Source of the DNA: Saccharicrinis sp963677345
GTDB lineage: Bacteria > Bacteroidota > Bacteroidia > Bacteroidales > Marinilabiliaceae
Length of the DNA: 64,000 nucleotides
NCBI GenBank assembly: GCA_963677345.2
Contig: CAXXLC010000033.1
Location: 97,609-161,608 of the forward strand
Reading direction: 5' to 3'
Shown: one piece after another, positions 35,606 to 44,976 of the stretch
Position numbering within the stretch: the first letter of the stretch is position 1
Layout: each line of letters starts with the position of its first letter
Program-made: the position numbers and the translations under genes
Notes under the pieces: model-generated
Database searches by the model: none
Seen by the model: only the letters and a program-made list of their open reading frames with translations
What the model was told of the DNA's origin: nothing

Positions 35606-36456
35606 ATGCATATTAATAAAATTAAAGGTCATGCTGCAATGATCGTTGCTAATATGGCCTGGGGACTAATGGCTCCATTTGTTAAAATGGTTGTTTTAAA
35701 CAGTAATATTAATGCCTGGACAATTGTTGCTTTTAGAGTTATGGGTGCAGCTCTGGCATTTTGGATTGCTTCATTTTTTCTGCCAAAGGAAAAAGTTCCG
35801 GTTAAAGATTTATTGTGGTTGGTATTGGCTGCCTTATTTGGAATTATACTAAATCAAGGGGTTTTTGTTTTGGGCGTATCTTATACATCACCTATTAACG
35901 CATCTATAGTAACAACAACATTACCCATTTTGGCAATGATAATAGCTGCCTTTTATCTGAAAGAACCTGTTACGTGGAGAAAGCTTTCTGGTATTTTTAT
36001 AGGTGGTATGGGTGCTTTAATTATTATTTTGAACAGTTCTTCAGGTAATGGGAGTGGAGATGTTGGTTTTATTGGTATTTTGCTTTGCTTTTTGGCGCAG
36101 TTAAGTTATGCAATCTATTTTGTATTCTTTAAAAATGTTATTAGCCGATATTCTCCTGTTACTCTTATGAAATGGATGTTTTTATTTAGCTCAGTTATTT
36201 ATCTGCCTCTTACATGGCCTCATTTATCATCTCTTGAGTACCAAAATATGTCTTATTCGATCATTGGTGAATTGGCTTTTATTGTATTGGGATCAACCTT
36301 TTTATCTTATATGATGATTCCGGTAGCTCAAAAATATTTGCGCCCCACAGTTGCCACCATGTATAATAATGTTCAACCTATTGTTGCTTCTGTTGCAGCT
36401 GTATTGTTGCAAATTGATCACTTTGGCTGGTTTAAGGTCTTAGCCATCCTGTTAGT
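35606..36456 (+). pseudogene. EamA/DMT-family transporter, 5' part, broken by an IS
   Basis: About 283 residues of a 10-helix drug/metabolite transporter with two EamA repeats: AMIVANMAWGLMAPFVKMVV at the start, TSPINASIVTTTLPILAMII, and the second-repeat motif FLSYMMIPVAQKYLRPTVAT, YNNVQPIVASVAAVL. The gene is interrupted in the last helix (FKVLAILL...) by the IS at 36457; reading on gives 68 IS-derived residues up to 36661. The true end lies at 38073-38145. Removing the IS and one CCTGTTAGT copy restores an intact protein ending VFSGVYMVTTSKAKEES. Loss of the last helix probably inactivates it. Substrate unknown. Confidence 0.9.
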
Positions 36457-36483
36457 TAGGGTGTCCAATTTAATGTTCTTATT

Positions 36484-37922
36484 TTATGCTACTTTTTGTA
36501 AAAAATTTGTTCTTTTTGTCACCAAGTTAGGAGATAAATTTTTAACACTCCAATCTTTTATTTTGTCCATTTTCATTTCTTCGAGTACTGTTTTAAAATT
36601 AAAATCAGTAGCTATTTTTGGGTTAAGAAGCCTTGTGTATAAAGGAATAAATAAAACTTGAGATGTAACACCGTATAACTTATTGGGAGATTTCCGCTCT
36701 TTATATTTACCAAAAAGAGATTCTATAATATCAGAAGAATTATTGTGTACAGGTAATTCCTCAGAAAGGAGTTCAGCTTCTTCTTTTAGAAAAGTATTAA
36801 TTTTTTCTCCTAATCTAAACATACGATCATTACCATTAAAAAGTGACCTCTTTATAATTCTTTGACACTCACATATTGATTTTTGAGATAACCCTTTTTG
36901 TTTGCAGGTATACTCAATCTCTTCTATGCATTTAATAACTTCGTTTAATTCATCAATTAATGAGGCATTTACAGGGATAAAAGAGAAAACTTCTTTCTCT
37001 TCATCTTTCATTGAGTGACAATTACTTAACATATTTGACGACCACTTAACCCAACTGGAAAGATTAATAAATCTTGCTATAGTCCGTTGCGTGGGTGGTA
37101 GTAAGTAGGCAAACTTTGTCATATTATATTTTGCTTTTGCCTGCGACATTAATTTAGTATAGTGTTTAAAATCAGTTTCATCTTTATATGCCCTTTCTAA
37201 ATACATTCCCAATGAATGGCTAATATCTCTTTGATGTTTTATTTTAGCTTCGCTTATTCCTTTCTTCATTATTGAAGCATTATCACTTATGACATAATTA
37301 GGTCGATGTCCTACTTTTTTAGCGACGATATCAAGATGTCTCTTAATACCTTCTCCATTCCAGCTCTTAGCCACGGCAATATCAAGTATTTGAGCATCAT
37401 CACTCCGTAATGGACGTTCTTGATGCAAGGCTGGAACTCCAACTGTAAAAAGAAGTTTCTCTTCTCCTATCATCATACTCTCATCTACAATTGCTGCATA
37501 ATTAGTATCACGCATCATATCACAAGAATTCTCGTATACATTTAAGCCACATTTTTTGACCCAGTTACTAATTGTGTTATGACAGGGGATTTCACCTAAA
37601 ACTCCCTCAAAAACCTCGTTTATAACCTCTAAGGCCTTAACTATATGACGAAATCCGCAGTTTGTTCGTGTATAGAGCAAACAACTTAATCGAACAGTAA
37701 GCTCTGAATATCCATATCGTTTAATTTGCTTGACAGTAAATGTTTTTGTTCCTGGTTTACAATTATCTCCTGTGTATCGTTTTTTTTTATCTCCTTTTTC
37801 AATTCTTTATTTATTGACTTAGATTTATCCAATTTCTCTGATAACTTTTTATTTTCTTTTTTCAACTTTAAAAGCTCTTCTTTCAATCGTTGTTTTTCTG
37901 ATTTTTTGTATTCTTTTCTCAT
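36484..37922 (-). CDS. DDE transposase, probably made by -1 frameshifting from orfA
   Basis: The long frame (36484-37680 when counted from a TTG) has no good start and stays open upstream of it, reading TFTVKQIKRYGYSELTVRLS into LLYTRTNCGFRHIV, clearly coding sequence. It joins orfA at an A9-C run (37779-37788) by a -1 shift. The fused product would be about 478 residues. Likely catalytic residues are the Asp in YAAIVDESMMIGEE, the Asp of YVISDNASIM and the Glu of DIIESLFGKYKERK. The N-terminal orfA part is a lysine/glutamate-rich coiled coil. Family is not assigned; the DDE call is by motif. Confidence 0.82.
37686..37922 (-). CDS. IS orfA: lysine-rich coiled-coil protein
   Basis: 78 residues starting at ATG 37922, with heptad-like charged helices (KQRLKEELLKLKKENKKLSE) through about residue 47. 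It ends six bases before the first in-frame TTG of the transposase frame. It overlaps the -1 frame that carries on into the transposase, so it is either a separate short product or the default product when no frameshift happens. Such short products often act as regulators of transposition in IS3- and IS1-type elements (analogy only). Confidence 0.75.
   Translation of the reverse strand: MRKEYKKSEKQRLKEELLKLKKENKKLSEKLDKSKSINKELKKEIKKNDTQEIIVNQEQKHLLSSKLNDMDIQSLLFD
37779..37788 (-). promoter_or_regulatory. Predicted -1 ribosomal frameshift site (A9-C)
   Basis: On the minus strand, nine A followed by C (codons ATA AAA AAA AAC GAT in the orfA frame) contain the slippery heptamer A AAA AAC. A -1 slip leads into the open transposase frame (K-R-Y-T-G-D-N-C). 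The downstream sequence has not been folded here for a stimulatory structure. Confidence 0.75.
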
Positions 37923-38072
37923 TGATGTCTAATCGTTTATCTCCGATAAAAATAATGAAAACCCGGAAGAAAAACAAGTTTTAATTAATTTGTAATCAAA
38001 TATTTATACTCGTAAAAATACAATATAGTAAATTGAAATTTAATCTTTTTTTATATCAAATTGGACACCCTA

Positions 38073-38145
38073 CCTGTTAGTGTTTAGTGGTGTGTATATG
38101 GTTACTACAAGTAAGGCTAAGGAAGAGTCTGAAGCAGAAAGCTAG
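38073..38145 (+). pseudogene. EamA transporter, 3' remnant
   Basis: After the second CCTGTTAGT copy the frame reads LLVFSGVYMVTTSKAKEES, then EAES and a TAG stop at 38143-38145. This is the last half helix and the cytoplasmic tail of the transporter begun at 35606. It has no start of its own. Confidence 0.88.
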
Positions 38146-38183
38146 TAGTGAGATTTTGATGCTCAGGTTTGAACGAAATGTTA

Positions 38184-38623
38184 TTATGAAAGACTTCTGT
38201 TTGTTTGCTTTCTGAATTCAGCCGGTGAACAATTAATGGTTTTATGAAATACATAACTGAACGAAGAGAGGTTATTGTATCCGCATCTGAAAGTTATTTC
38301 GCTGATCGAAAGGTCGGTTTGAAGAAGAAGTTCCATTGCTCTTATAATGCGGGTTAGTTTAACGTATTGCAAAAAGGATGTATTCAAATTATTCCGAAAT
38401 AAACGCGATAATGATCGGGTACTGTAACTAAATTCTTCTGCAATAAAAACTAATGATAAAGGTTGATCTATGTTGCGTTGAATATACTTTAAAATATGAC
38501 TTAATTTTTCGTTGGCGGTGGTGGGAAGAGCTATGGGCAAGGGGATATTGGCTGCTTCTGCAATGATGTTATTTAAAGTAATCAAAAATTGATATTTAAC
38601 AGTTTCTTCTTTCTTGATTTCAC
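38184..38623 (-). pseudogene. AraC-family regulator, C-terminal DNA-binding part
   Basis: Contains a complete double helix-turn-helix AraC domain: PLSLVFIAEEFSYSTRSLSR, then LFRNNLNTSFLQYVKLTRII and the second helix pair DLSISEITFRCGYNNLSSFS with SPAEFRK. The matching N-terminal cupin part lies at 40138-40512, beyond an IS. Deleting the IS and one 8-bp duplication gives a single 268-residue protein in frame. In the present state an ATG at 38585 could start a DNA-binding-only product, but it would lack the ligand domain. Confidence 0.9.
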
Positions 38624-40137
38624 GTAACTATTCAGTCGAGCCTTAAACTATAGCAATAGCACGAAGCGTATCAAAGGGATTTTGAGAACTCTTGATAGCT
38701 GTATCTATAATAGATCTTTGTATTGCATAATGATTTGCACCTTCAAATGATTTGAAGAAACCACTGACTTTTTGTTTTACTTTAAAATTTCTCACAGCCC
38801 GTTCCGAAGCATTATTATCAGGAGGAACATCAGGTTGATTTAGGAATGTAAATACATAATCAGCATATTTTACTAATCTGTTTCTAAAGACAACCACTTC
38901 TTTTAATGTTTCGCTAATCTGCTTATTCTGGAGTTTCACAAATGATTTAAATATTTGTGCTTTAGTTGCCTTATCATCCCAATTATTGTTGTAGATTTTT
39001 AGGGCTTTAATAATAAGCGTTTTCATTTTCGATGCCCAGTTGCTTTTGGGATATTTCTGGATAAAGAATTCAAGCTCTCTTAAAAGATGGGCAGTACACA
39101 ATTGGTGATTCCCTGCTTGTGTTTTAAAATAAGGTTTCCAACAATCTGTTACCAAAGTATTGTTTTTAAAACCTTCCGGCATAATTTCCTCAATAGCATC
39201 ATAACCTCGTTTCTGATGAACGGATAAAAAGGTAGATTGTGCATTTTGAAAGACCCATGCCCAATGAAGTTTTCCATTAATATTAGTTCCTGTTTCATCA
39301 GCTCCAACAGTACAATGAGAAAGTACATTGTTACGTATTTGCTCGTAGAAAGGAGTTGCTTTTTTAGTGAACTTACCAATCAGATAGTTTAAACCTCCAG
39401 TACTAATTTTTAACCCTAATATGGTATTAAAGAATTCACGCAAGCGGTCATAAGGCATATATTGGCGAGTGTACATATAAGCAGCTAAGGCCTGAGTGTT
39501 TGTACCATAACTAACAGGTGTATTTACTTGATTAGGATAGCATCCCTTGTTTACCATTCCACAACTGCATTGTTTATGGTAAATACGGTGTTCGGTAATC
39601 ACTGGTTTAATAGGTGGTATGTCAATTACCTGACGCCTTCCTGCAAATGTGCCTGCAATATCTGAAAGATTATTGCCACAACACTTACAATAATTTGAAT
39701 AGTGTTCTTGTATAACTGTTGGTTCTTCGACCATTTTTAGTGTATTGCCTTTATGTCCTGATTGCCCTCCTGGTTTTTTGCCTGATTTTTTTCGTAATGA
39801 TTGTGTTCTAGGTAATTTGGGAAAATCAGATGAAGGTGGCTTGCTGCTATTTCTACTGTTCTTTGGTGTTTCATAATGAGAAAGACGTTCTTTGAGGGTG
39901 GCATTTTCCTCGCGAAGTTCCTTGTTCTCTGTTTCGAGTTTATTAACTCTAACAAGTAAGGCATCTAATTTTTCTTCTATACTTTTCTTCTTTCCCATGC
40001 AGATGCAAAGGTCGACATACCTACTCTTTACTGAAACTATATTTCATATTCTTTATTCACAATTTTCTTTATTTCAGTAATACTTATCAACATTCTCCAG
40101 AAAAATTTATGTTTTTAAAATTTGACTGAATAGTTAC
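38624..40137 (-). mobile_element. IS66-type element with a single transposase (ISBst12-like)
   Basis: The ends GTAACTATTCAGTC (38624-38637) and GACTGAATAGTTAC (40124-40137) are perfect inverted repeats. The flanks are the direct repeat GATTTCAC (38616-38623 and 40138-40145), the 8-bp duplication expected for IS66. The element is 1514 bp, has one ORF, and lacks tnpA and tnpB, which fits the ISBst12 subgroup. Identical ends and duplication suggest a recent insertion. Confidence 0.95.
38643..39998 (-). CDS. IS66-family transposase (single-ORF type)
   Basis: 451 residues and apparently intact. A leucine/glutamate-rich coiled coil leads (about 5-45), followed by PKNSRNSSKPPSSD and the basic KKPGGQSGHKG motif diagnostic of this group, a Cys zinc-binding site (CKCCGNNLSD, CSCGMVN), and a DDE core: VGADETGTNINGK (Asp), LVTDCWKPYF (Asp), and PDNNASERAVRNFKVKQK (Glu). 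It starts within 140 bases of the right end of the element and ends 19 bases from the left end. Confidence 0.95.
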   Translation of the reverse strand: MGKKKSIEEKLDALLVRVNKLETENKELREENATLKERLSHYETPKNSRNSSKPPSSDFPKLPRTQSLRKKSGKKPGGQSGHKGNTLKMVEEPTVIQEHYSNYCKCCGNNLSDIAGTFAGRRQVIDIPPIKPVITEHRIYHKQCSCGMVNKGCYPNQVNTPVSYGTNTQALAAYMYTRQYMPYDRLREFFNTILGLKISTGGLNYLIGKFTKKATPFYEQIRNNVLSHCTVGADETGTNINGKLHWAWVFQNAQSTFLSVHQKRGYDAIEEIMPEGFKNNTLVTDCWKPYFKTQAGNHQLCTAHLLRELEFFIQKYPKSNWASKMKTLIIKALKIYNNNWDDKATKAQIFKSFVKLQNKQISETLKEVVVFRNRLVKYADYVFTFLNQPDVPPDNNASERAVRNFKVKQKVSGFFKSFEGANHYAIQRSIIDTAIKSSQNPFDTLRAIAIV

Positions 40138-40512
40138 GATTTCACCTTTCCATATTAATGTATGGTTTATCATTTCAGCCAAAAGATTTGTAACCGGGTA
40201 TATTCCCGCATTGGCTTCAAGACGTGTATTATTTGTTTTCAAACGTGTTGGAATATAGATGTTATGAACCATCTTAACCTTAGTTCTGAAAATGATATTA
40301 TGTTGTAAACCGGCAGGAATCCATAAAAAATGATTGGCTGGAACAAAATATGATTTTTTTGGTGTATTAAAAAAAGCTACTCCACCTTCTAAATAATATA
40401 ATTGATGTTTATTATGACTATGTAACGGGAAGTTTTTTTCAATTCCCTCATGAACCACGTAAAATTCATCTTTATTAGCGTCTACTTTATCTAGAAAGTC
40501 TGTTTTTGACAT
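40138..40512 (-). pseudogene. AraC-family regulator, N-terminal cupin part
   Basis: About 122 residues of sensor domain: HLHSHN-like metal/ligand region (EKNFPLHSHNKHQLYYLEGG), beta-strand YFVPANHFLWIPAGLQHNII. It is cut at the GATTTCAC duplication after WKGEIV, and the rest is IS sequence (to 40087). The natural continuation is at 38184-38623. It is transcribed away from the efflux operon at 40773, with 260 bases between the start codons, a standard arrangement for a regulator and its target operon (inference). Confidence 0.88.
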
Positions 40513-40772
40513 TGGCTATAGGTTTTCTAATGATATTGGATATTCTGATTCAAATAAACGTCAATCCCATATAACAGTTATACTTATTATTCACTCCCCA
40601 TTATTCCCTGTTTCTTGTTCTTTCTTTATAAATGGCCTAAATTACAAAATCATTGTCTTTATTTCCAAAAAAAGACTTGAGGAAAAGTAAGAACTTTGTG
40701 CTCAATATTTTTGTGAGTAAATAGAATATCCTTGATAAACAATTAAGGAAAGTGATAATAGGTAAAGAATAT

Positions 40773-42101
40773 ATGATGAAGAACATTTTTCTCACGCTCT
40801 TCTTTTGCTTTAATTTAAATTTGTTGTTGGCTCAGGAATCAGACCAGGATACTGTTTCTATAAATATAGAGCAAGCCTGGCATAGAGCTGATATTTATAG
40901 CAAAGAAATAAAGCAGACCGGTATAAAACAGCAAATTGGAGCGGAAAATTTTTTAGATGCAAAACGCAAGTGGGCACCCACAATTGAAACTGAGGCCAGG
41001 TTTGGAAAACTTACCAATATCCCGGTTTTTGTAGATGGAATAAAAGAGGATCCAGAATATATTCCTCTTTCAAATCATAATAGTTATGGGGCAGGAGTTC
41101 ATGCAAACTTTAATATATATGATGGGGGTAAGGTAAAAAATTCCGTGAAAAAAGCCGAAAACCAGGAACTAGTACTTCAATACGTTAGTGAAGCTACTTG
41201 TTCGCAAATACATTATAAAGTTGCAGAGTATTATTTTGATATACTGCGCTCCAGAGAGTTTATGAAGATTATTGAAAAAAACATATTAAGAAATAATCAG
41301 CGATTAGAGCAAGTAACAGATTTGTATCATAATGGAGTGGTATTAAAAAGTGATGTGTTGAGAGCTCAGTTGCAACTGTCACAGCAGAAAATTAAACTGC
41401 ATTCAATGAAAAATAATATAGCAATTGCATCTCAAAACTTAAATATGTTGTTAGGATTTGATGATGAACAAGCTCTGAATCTTTCTGACAGTATTAAATT
41501 TGATTTTTCAGAACCTGATAAAATATATCAGGAGTATGTTGTGCTGGCCATGCAACAGTCACCTCTTCAAAAGATGGCCGAAACACAAATACAGCTTTCA
41601 GAATTACAATTAAGAGATGTGAAGTCGGAGAAACTTCCGAAGGTTTCATTGTTTGGAGAGTATAATTATTCATATCCTCAAAACAGGTGGTATCCTTATG
41701 AAGCTGCTCCATATATGTTGGGCATGGCCGGAGTTAAAATGTCGTACAATATTTCTTCATTGTATTTGAACAAGCATAAAGTATCAGCCGCTAAACTTAG
41801 AATACAGCAACAGGTAGTGGCTAAAGAAAATACTGAAGAGGCTCTTAGGAATCATGTTAATAAAGCCTATAGGCGTTTTTTAGAGGATAAGGAAAATATT
41901 GAGGTAGGTATGATTAGTATTCAGCAAGCCCGGGAAAATTATAGGATAGTAAATCAAACTTACTTTAACCAGCTGGCACTATTAACTGATTTGTTAGAAG
42001 CAGATAGTCAGCTGTTGCAGGCACAATTTGATTTGGTGAATCATTATGTTTCAGCCAGGTTACATTATTATCAATTATTAAAAATAACAGGACAATTATA
42101 A
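40773..42101 (+). CDS. TolC-family outer-membrane efflux protein
   Basis: 442 residues from ATG 40773 (or 40776), with a signal peptide (NIFLTLFFCFNLNLLLAQ). Long alpha-helical segments with two OEP repeats follow: SINIEQAWHRADIYSKEIKQ near the start and LTDLLEADSQLLQAQFDLVN near the end, as in TolC/OprM channels. Role: the outer-membrane exit duct of a tripartite pump. Its stop overlaps the next start by one base (TAATG), so translation is coupled with the HlyD-type gene, and an MFS pump follows. A TATTTTTG (40706-40713) upstream could be a -7 element. Confidence 0.9.
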   Translation: MMKNIFLTLFFCFNLNLLLAQESDQDTVSINIEQAWHRADIYSKEIKQTGIKQQIGAENFLDAKRKWAPTIETEARFGKLTNIPVFVDGIKEDPEYIPLSNHNSYGAGVHANFNIYDGGKVKNSVKKAENQELVLQYVSEATCSQIHYKVAEYYFDILRSREFMKIIEKNILRNNQRLEQVTDLYHNGVVLKSDVLRAQLQLSQQKIKLHSMKNNIAIASQNLNMLLGFDDEQALNLSDSIKFDFSEPDKIYQEYVVLAMQQSPLQKMAETQIQLSELQLRDVKSEKLPKVSLFGEYNYSYPQNRWYPYEAAPYMLGMAGVKMSYNISSLYLNKHKVSAAKLRIQQQVVAKENTEEALRNHVNKAYRRFLEDKENIEVGMISIQQARENYRIVNQTYFNQLALLTDLLEADSQLLQAQFDLVNHYVSARLHYYQLLKITGQL

Positions 42102-43159
42102 TGAGTGATAGATTACACAAATATCAAAAGACAGATCATATTATCTTAAAAGTATCGTATATAACAGCATTGTGTATACTTTGTGTGCTGGCTGTATGGG
42201 GTGGTGTTAAAGTGTATGATTTCTGTATTTATGAGGAAACCAATGATGCGCAAGTTAAGGAGTATATAAATCCTATTTTAACCAGAACAAATGGTTTTGT
42301 TCAGGAAATAAGGTATACAGATCATATGCGCGTGAAAAAAGGCGATACATTAATAGTGCTGGATAAAAACGAGGCGACCGTTAGATTACACGAGGTACAA
42401 GCTGAAATAGCTGCTGCAGAAGCTCAGGTTAAGGTGTTGCAGAACGGAATAAAAACATCCTTGAGTAATGCAAATATTTATAAAGCAAGAATAAAGGCAG
42501 CCAAGGCTCATCTTTGGAAGCAGCAGCAAGATTTTAATAGGTATGAAAGTTTGTTATCAAATGAAGCTGTAACTCAACAGCAATTTGAGAATGTTAAAAC
42601 AAAACTTGATATAGCTCAGTCTGATTATGATGCTATGCAAAGCACTTTGGTTAATTCACAGGATAAAATTGAAGATGAACAGGCCAAACTGGCTGTGGCC
42701 AAGGCAAATCTTGAACAAAAAAATGCCTTGCTCGAGAAAGTGAAACTTAACCTGGAGTATACTGTTATTCTTGCTCCCTCAGAAGGTTATATGGGAGAAA
42801 GATCAATTCAGCAGGGACAATATGTGCAAACAGGCCAGGTAGTTGGGTTTATGGTGGATCAAAGACAGGGGAAATGGATTGTAGCTAATTTTCAGGAAAC
42901 TCAAATTGCATAAATGCATGAAGGTCAAAAGGCTAAAATATTAATTGATGCATTTCCTGACGATATATTTGAAGGAATAATAACGTCATTTTCTCCTGCT
43001 ACGGGTTCGGTGTTTTCGCTTATGCCAACAGATAATGCAACAGGTAATTATGTAAAAGTAGTTCAGCGTTTTCCTGTGAAAATTCAGTTTGTAAAAGGTG
43101 CTATGGTTGACAAGTTAAAAGCTGGGATGAATGCTGAAGTTTCCGTTTTAAAGGATTAA
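42101..43159 (+). pseudogene. HlyD/EmrA-type membrane fusion protein with an in-frame stop
   Basis: The first 270 codons encode a membrane anchor (about 22-45), a biotinyl-lipoyl half (VQEIRYTDHMRVKKGDTLIV), a long coiled-coil hairpin (about 95-205) and a barrel (QGKWIVANFQETQIA). A TAA at 42911-42913 then stops the frame; the very next codons in the same frame (MHEGQKAKILIDAF onward) complete the EmrA-like domain to 43159. Both halves are conserved, so a single base change is the simplest cause (for example AAA to TAA). Stop readthrough or a sequence error are alternatives. The truncated protein lacks the last barrel part and is probably non-functional. Confidence 0.88.
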
Positions 43160-43162
43160 CAA

Positions 43163-44764
43163 ATGGCTAATAGAAACAATGTACAAATATTTAAAAGTTG
43201 GGTTCCAACATGGTTGATCTTTGCAGCCCTGTTTGTTTTTTTGCTTCCTATTGCGCCAGGGTTAGGCTTGTACGCCGGTGGAATTTCAACTGCAGCTAGT
43301 TTTTATGGGGTAGATAATATTGACATTAGCTATTCGATGGTTGTTTATTACCTGGCTATTGCAAGTTTTTTTCCTTTAGAGGCTCGGTTTTTTAATTATT
43401 TTTCCTCGAAGCGCTACCTTATTGCTTGTTTAATAATTTTTTTGACACTTAATTACTTGCTGTATCTCACTCGTAGTTATACCGTGTTATTTGTGTTGCG
43501 TTTTGTTAGCGGGGCACTGTCGCATGGAGTAATAGGGATTGTTTTTACCTTGGTTTTTAAGCAATTTTATGAGCAGCGCAGCAGGGTTTTAGGATACGCA
43601 ACAATGTACTCGGCACTGTTTGGCTCCGGAGCGTTGGGTTATATCATGAATGCTTATTTATTTTCAAATTATAGTTTTAATAGTGTATTCTTATTTTACA
43701 TTATATCTATTATTCCCGGAGCTATTCTAATGGTCGTTATTTTGAGAAATTATATTGATTTACGTCGAAATGGTAAAATTCCTTTGAAAAATGTAGATTG
43801 GGTTAGCTTTGTTATCTATGCCTCATTATTGCTGTCTGTAGCTTATTTCTTTTTATATGGTCAGTATTATCAGTGGTTTTACAGTCCTCGCATAGTGTTG
43901 TGTTTTTGTATTATTGTGTTTCTGCTGATTGTTTTTGTGTCACGACAAATCGCACTGGAGCAGCCTTATATTGATTTGAGAGTTTATAGAACACGGAACT
44001 TTAGAATAGGAATGGCATTATTGGTCGTTTTTTATCTCGCAAAAGGAGATTTAAGCCTGCTAAATAGTTTTATGACTCATAGTGTAAAACTCGATGTTTA
44101 TAACCATAGTTATTTGATGCTTGTGAATTGTGTAGGTATTGTGTTAGGTTCTTTATTGGGAGCCCGTTATATCCTCGCGGGAATGCGAATCCGTATTATC
44201 TGGTTAATAGGTTTTGGCTCTTTATTGGCGTATCATTTATTTGCCATTTCAGTGTTGAGTTACCAGGCTACTACTAAAGAGCTTATTATGCCTTTGTTTT
44301 TATGCGGTTTTGGAAATGGTATTTTAATAATATCTATAGTTATTTTTTATGTAACCTCTGTTCCTCCTTCTATTGGATTTTCTGCATCGGTGAGTGGAGT
44401 TGCCTATAGGTCGTGTACTTTTACTGCAAGTATGGCATTAACAAGTATGATGGGACTACGTTTTCAAAAAATACATCATCAAAGTTTTAGTGCAGGTGTA
44501 ACAAAAACTAATCTTGTGGCCATGGATCGAATTAGTGCTTATGCACATTCTTTATCAAATCATGGTGCATCGTTACAACAAAGCAATGCAGGTGCAATGC
44601 AGCAATTGGGTAAGGTTGTTGCTTATCAGGAAAATCTCTTGTTTATCAAAGATTATTATTTATATATGTCTTTTTTGCTTGGGGTTGTAATGATGTTAAT
44701 TGTTACTATACCTCATTTTACATATCCGATAAAGAAAATCAAGTCAAGAATTATTCCTGTATAA
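43163..44764 (+). CDS. MFS drug-efflux-type transporter (EmrB/DHA2-like)
   Basis: 533 residues with about 14 hydrophobic segments, typical of the DHA2 subfamily rather than 12-helix DHA1. Position directly behind a TolC and an EmrA-type gene (three bases after the stop) identifies it as the inner-membrane pump of a tripartite proton-driven exporter. Sequence markers are weak (SGALSHGVIGIVFTLVFKQF); family assignment rests on topology and context. Substrates cannot be predicted. Its partner gene carries an in-frame stop, so the pump may be non-functional at present. Confidence 0.85.
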   Translation: MANRNNVQIFKSWVPTWLIFAALFVFLLPIAPGLGLYAGGISTAASFYGVDNIDISYSMVVYYLAIASFFPLEARFFNYFSSKRYLIACLIIFLTLNYLLYLTRSYTVLFVLRFVSGALSHGVIGIVFTLVFKQFYEQRSRVLGYATMYSALFGSGALGYIMNAYLFSNYSFNSVFLFYIISIIPGAILMVVILRNYIDLRRNGKIPLKNVDWVSFVIYASLLLSVAYFFLYGQYYQWFYSPRIVLCFCIIVFLLIVFVSRQIALEQPYIDLRVYRTRNFRIGMALLVVFYLAKGDLSLLNSFMTHSVKLDVYNHSYLMLVNCVGIVLGSLLGARYILAGMRIRIIWLIGFGSLLAYHLFAISVLSYQATTKELIMPLFLCGFGNGILIISIVIFYVTSVPPSIGFSASVSGVAYRSCTFTASMALTSMMGLRFQKIHHQSFSAGVTKTNLVAMDRISAYAHSLSNHGASLQQSNAGAMQQLGKVVAYQENLLFIKDYYLYMSFLLGVVMMLIVTIPHFTYPIKKIKSRIIPV

Positions 44765-44976
44765 TAAAATGATCATGGCTGGATGTGTTATTTACAACTA
44801 AAAAGCTTAATGCTTTTATGCTCAGCAAAAAGTATATTTGACTGATTTAGTTAAAATCTTTTATTTTTTCGATAGGGATGTATTTCGTAACAAAAAGACA
44901 TATTTAAAGTATATGCAAGCTATTTGATAATTTAAAGTTTGTAGTAATATACTGTAATTTGTAAGTGTTTGGGAAT

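Larger units (their letters stand above)
36457..38072 (-). mobile_element. Insertion sequence, 1616 bp, 15-bp perfect ends, 9-bp target duplication
   Basis: The ends are exact: TAGGGTGTCCAATTT at 36457-36471 and its reverse complement at 38058-38072. They are flanked by the direct repeat CCTGTTAGT (36448-36456 and 38073-38081). Inside are a short lysine-rich ORF and a long DDE transposase ORF on the minus strand, in different frames, linked by a probable -1 frameshift. I do not recognise the IS family with confidence. The outer two bases (TA) could belong to the target instead. Confidence 0.95.
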
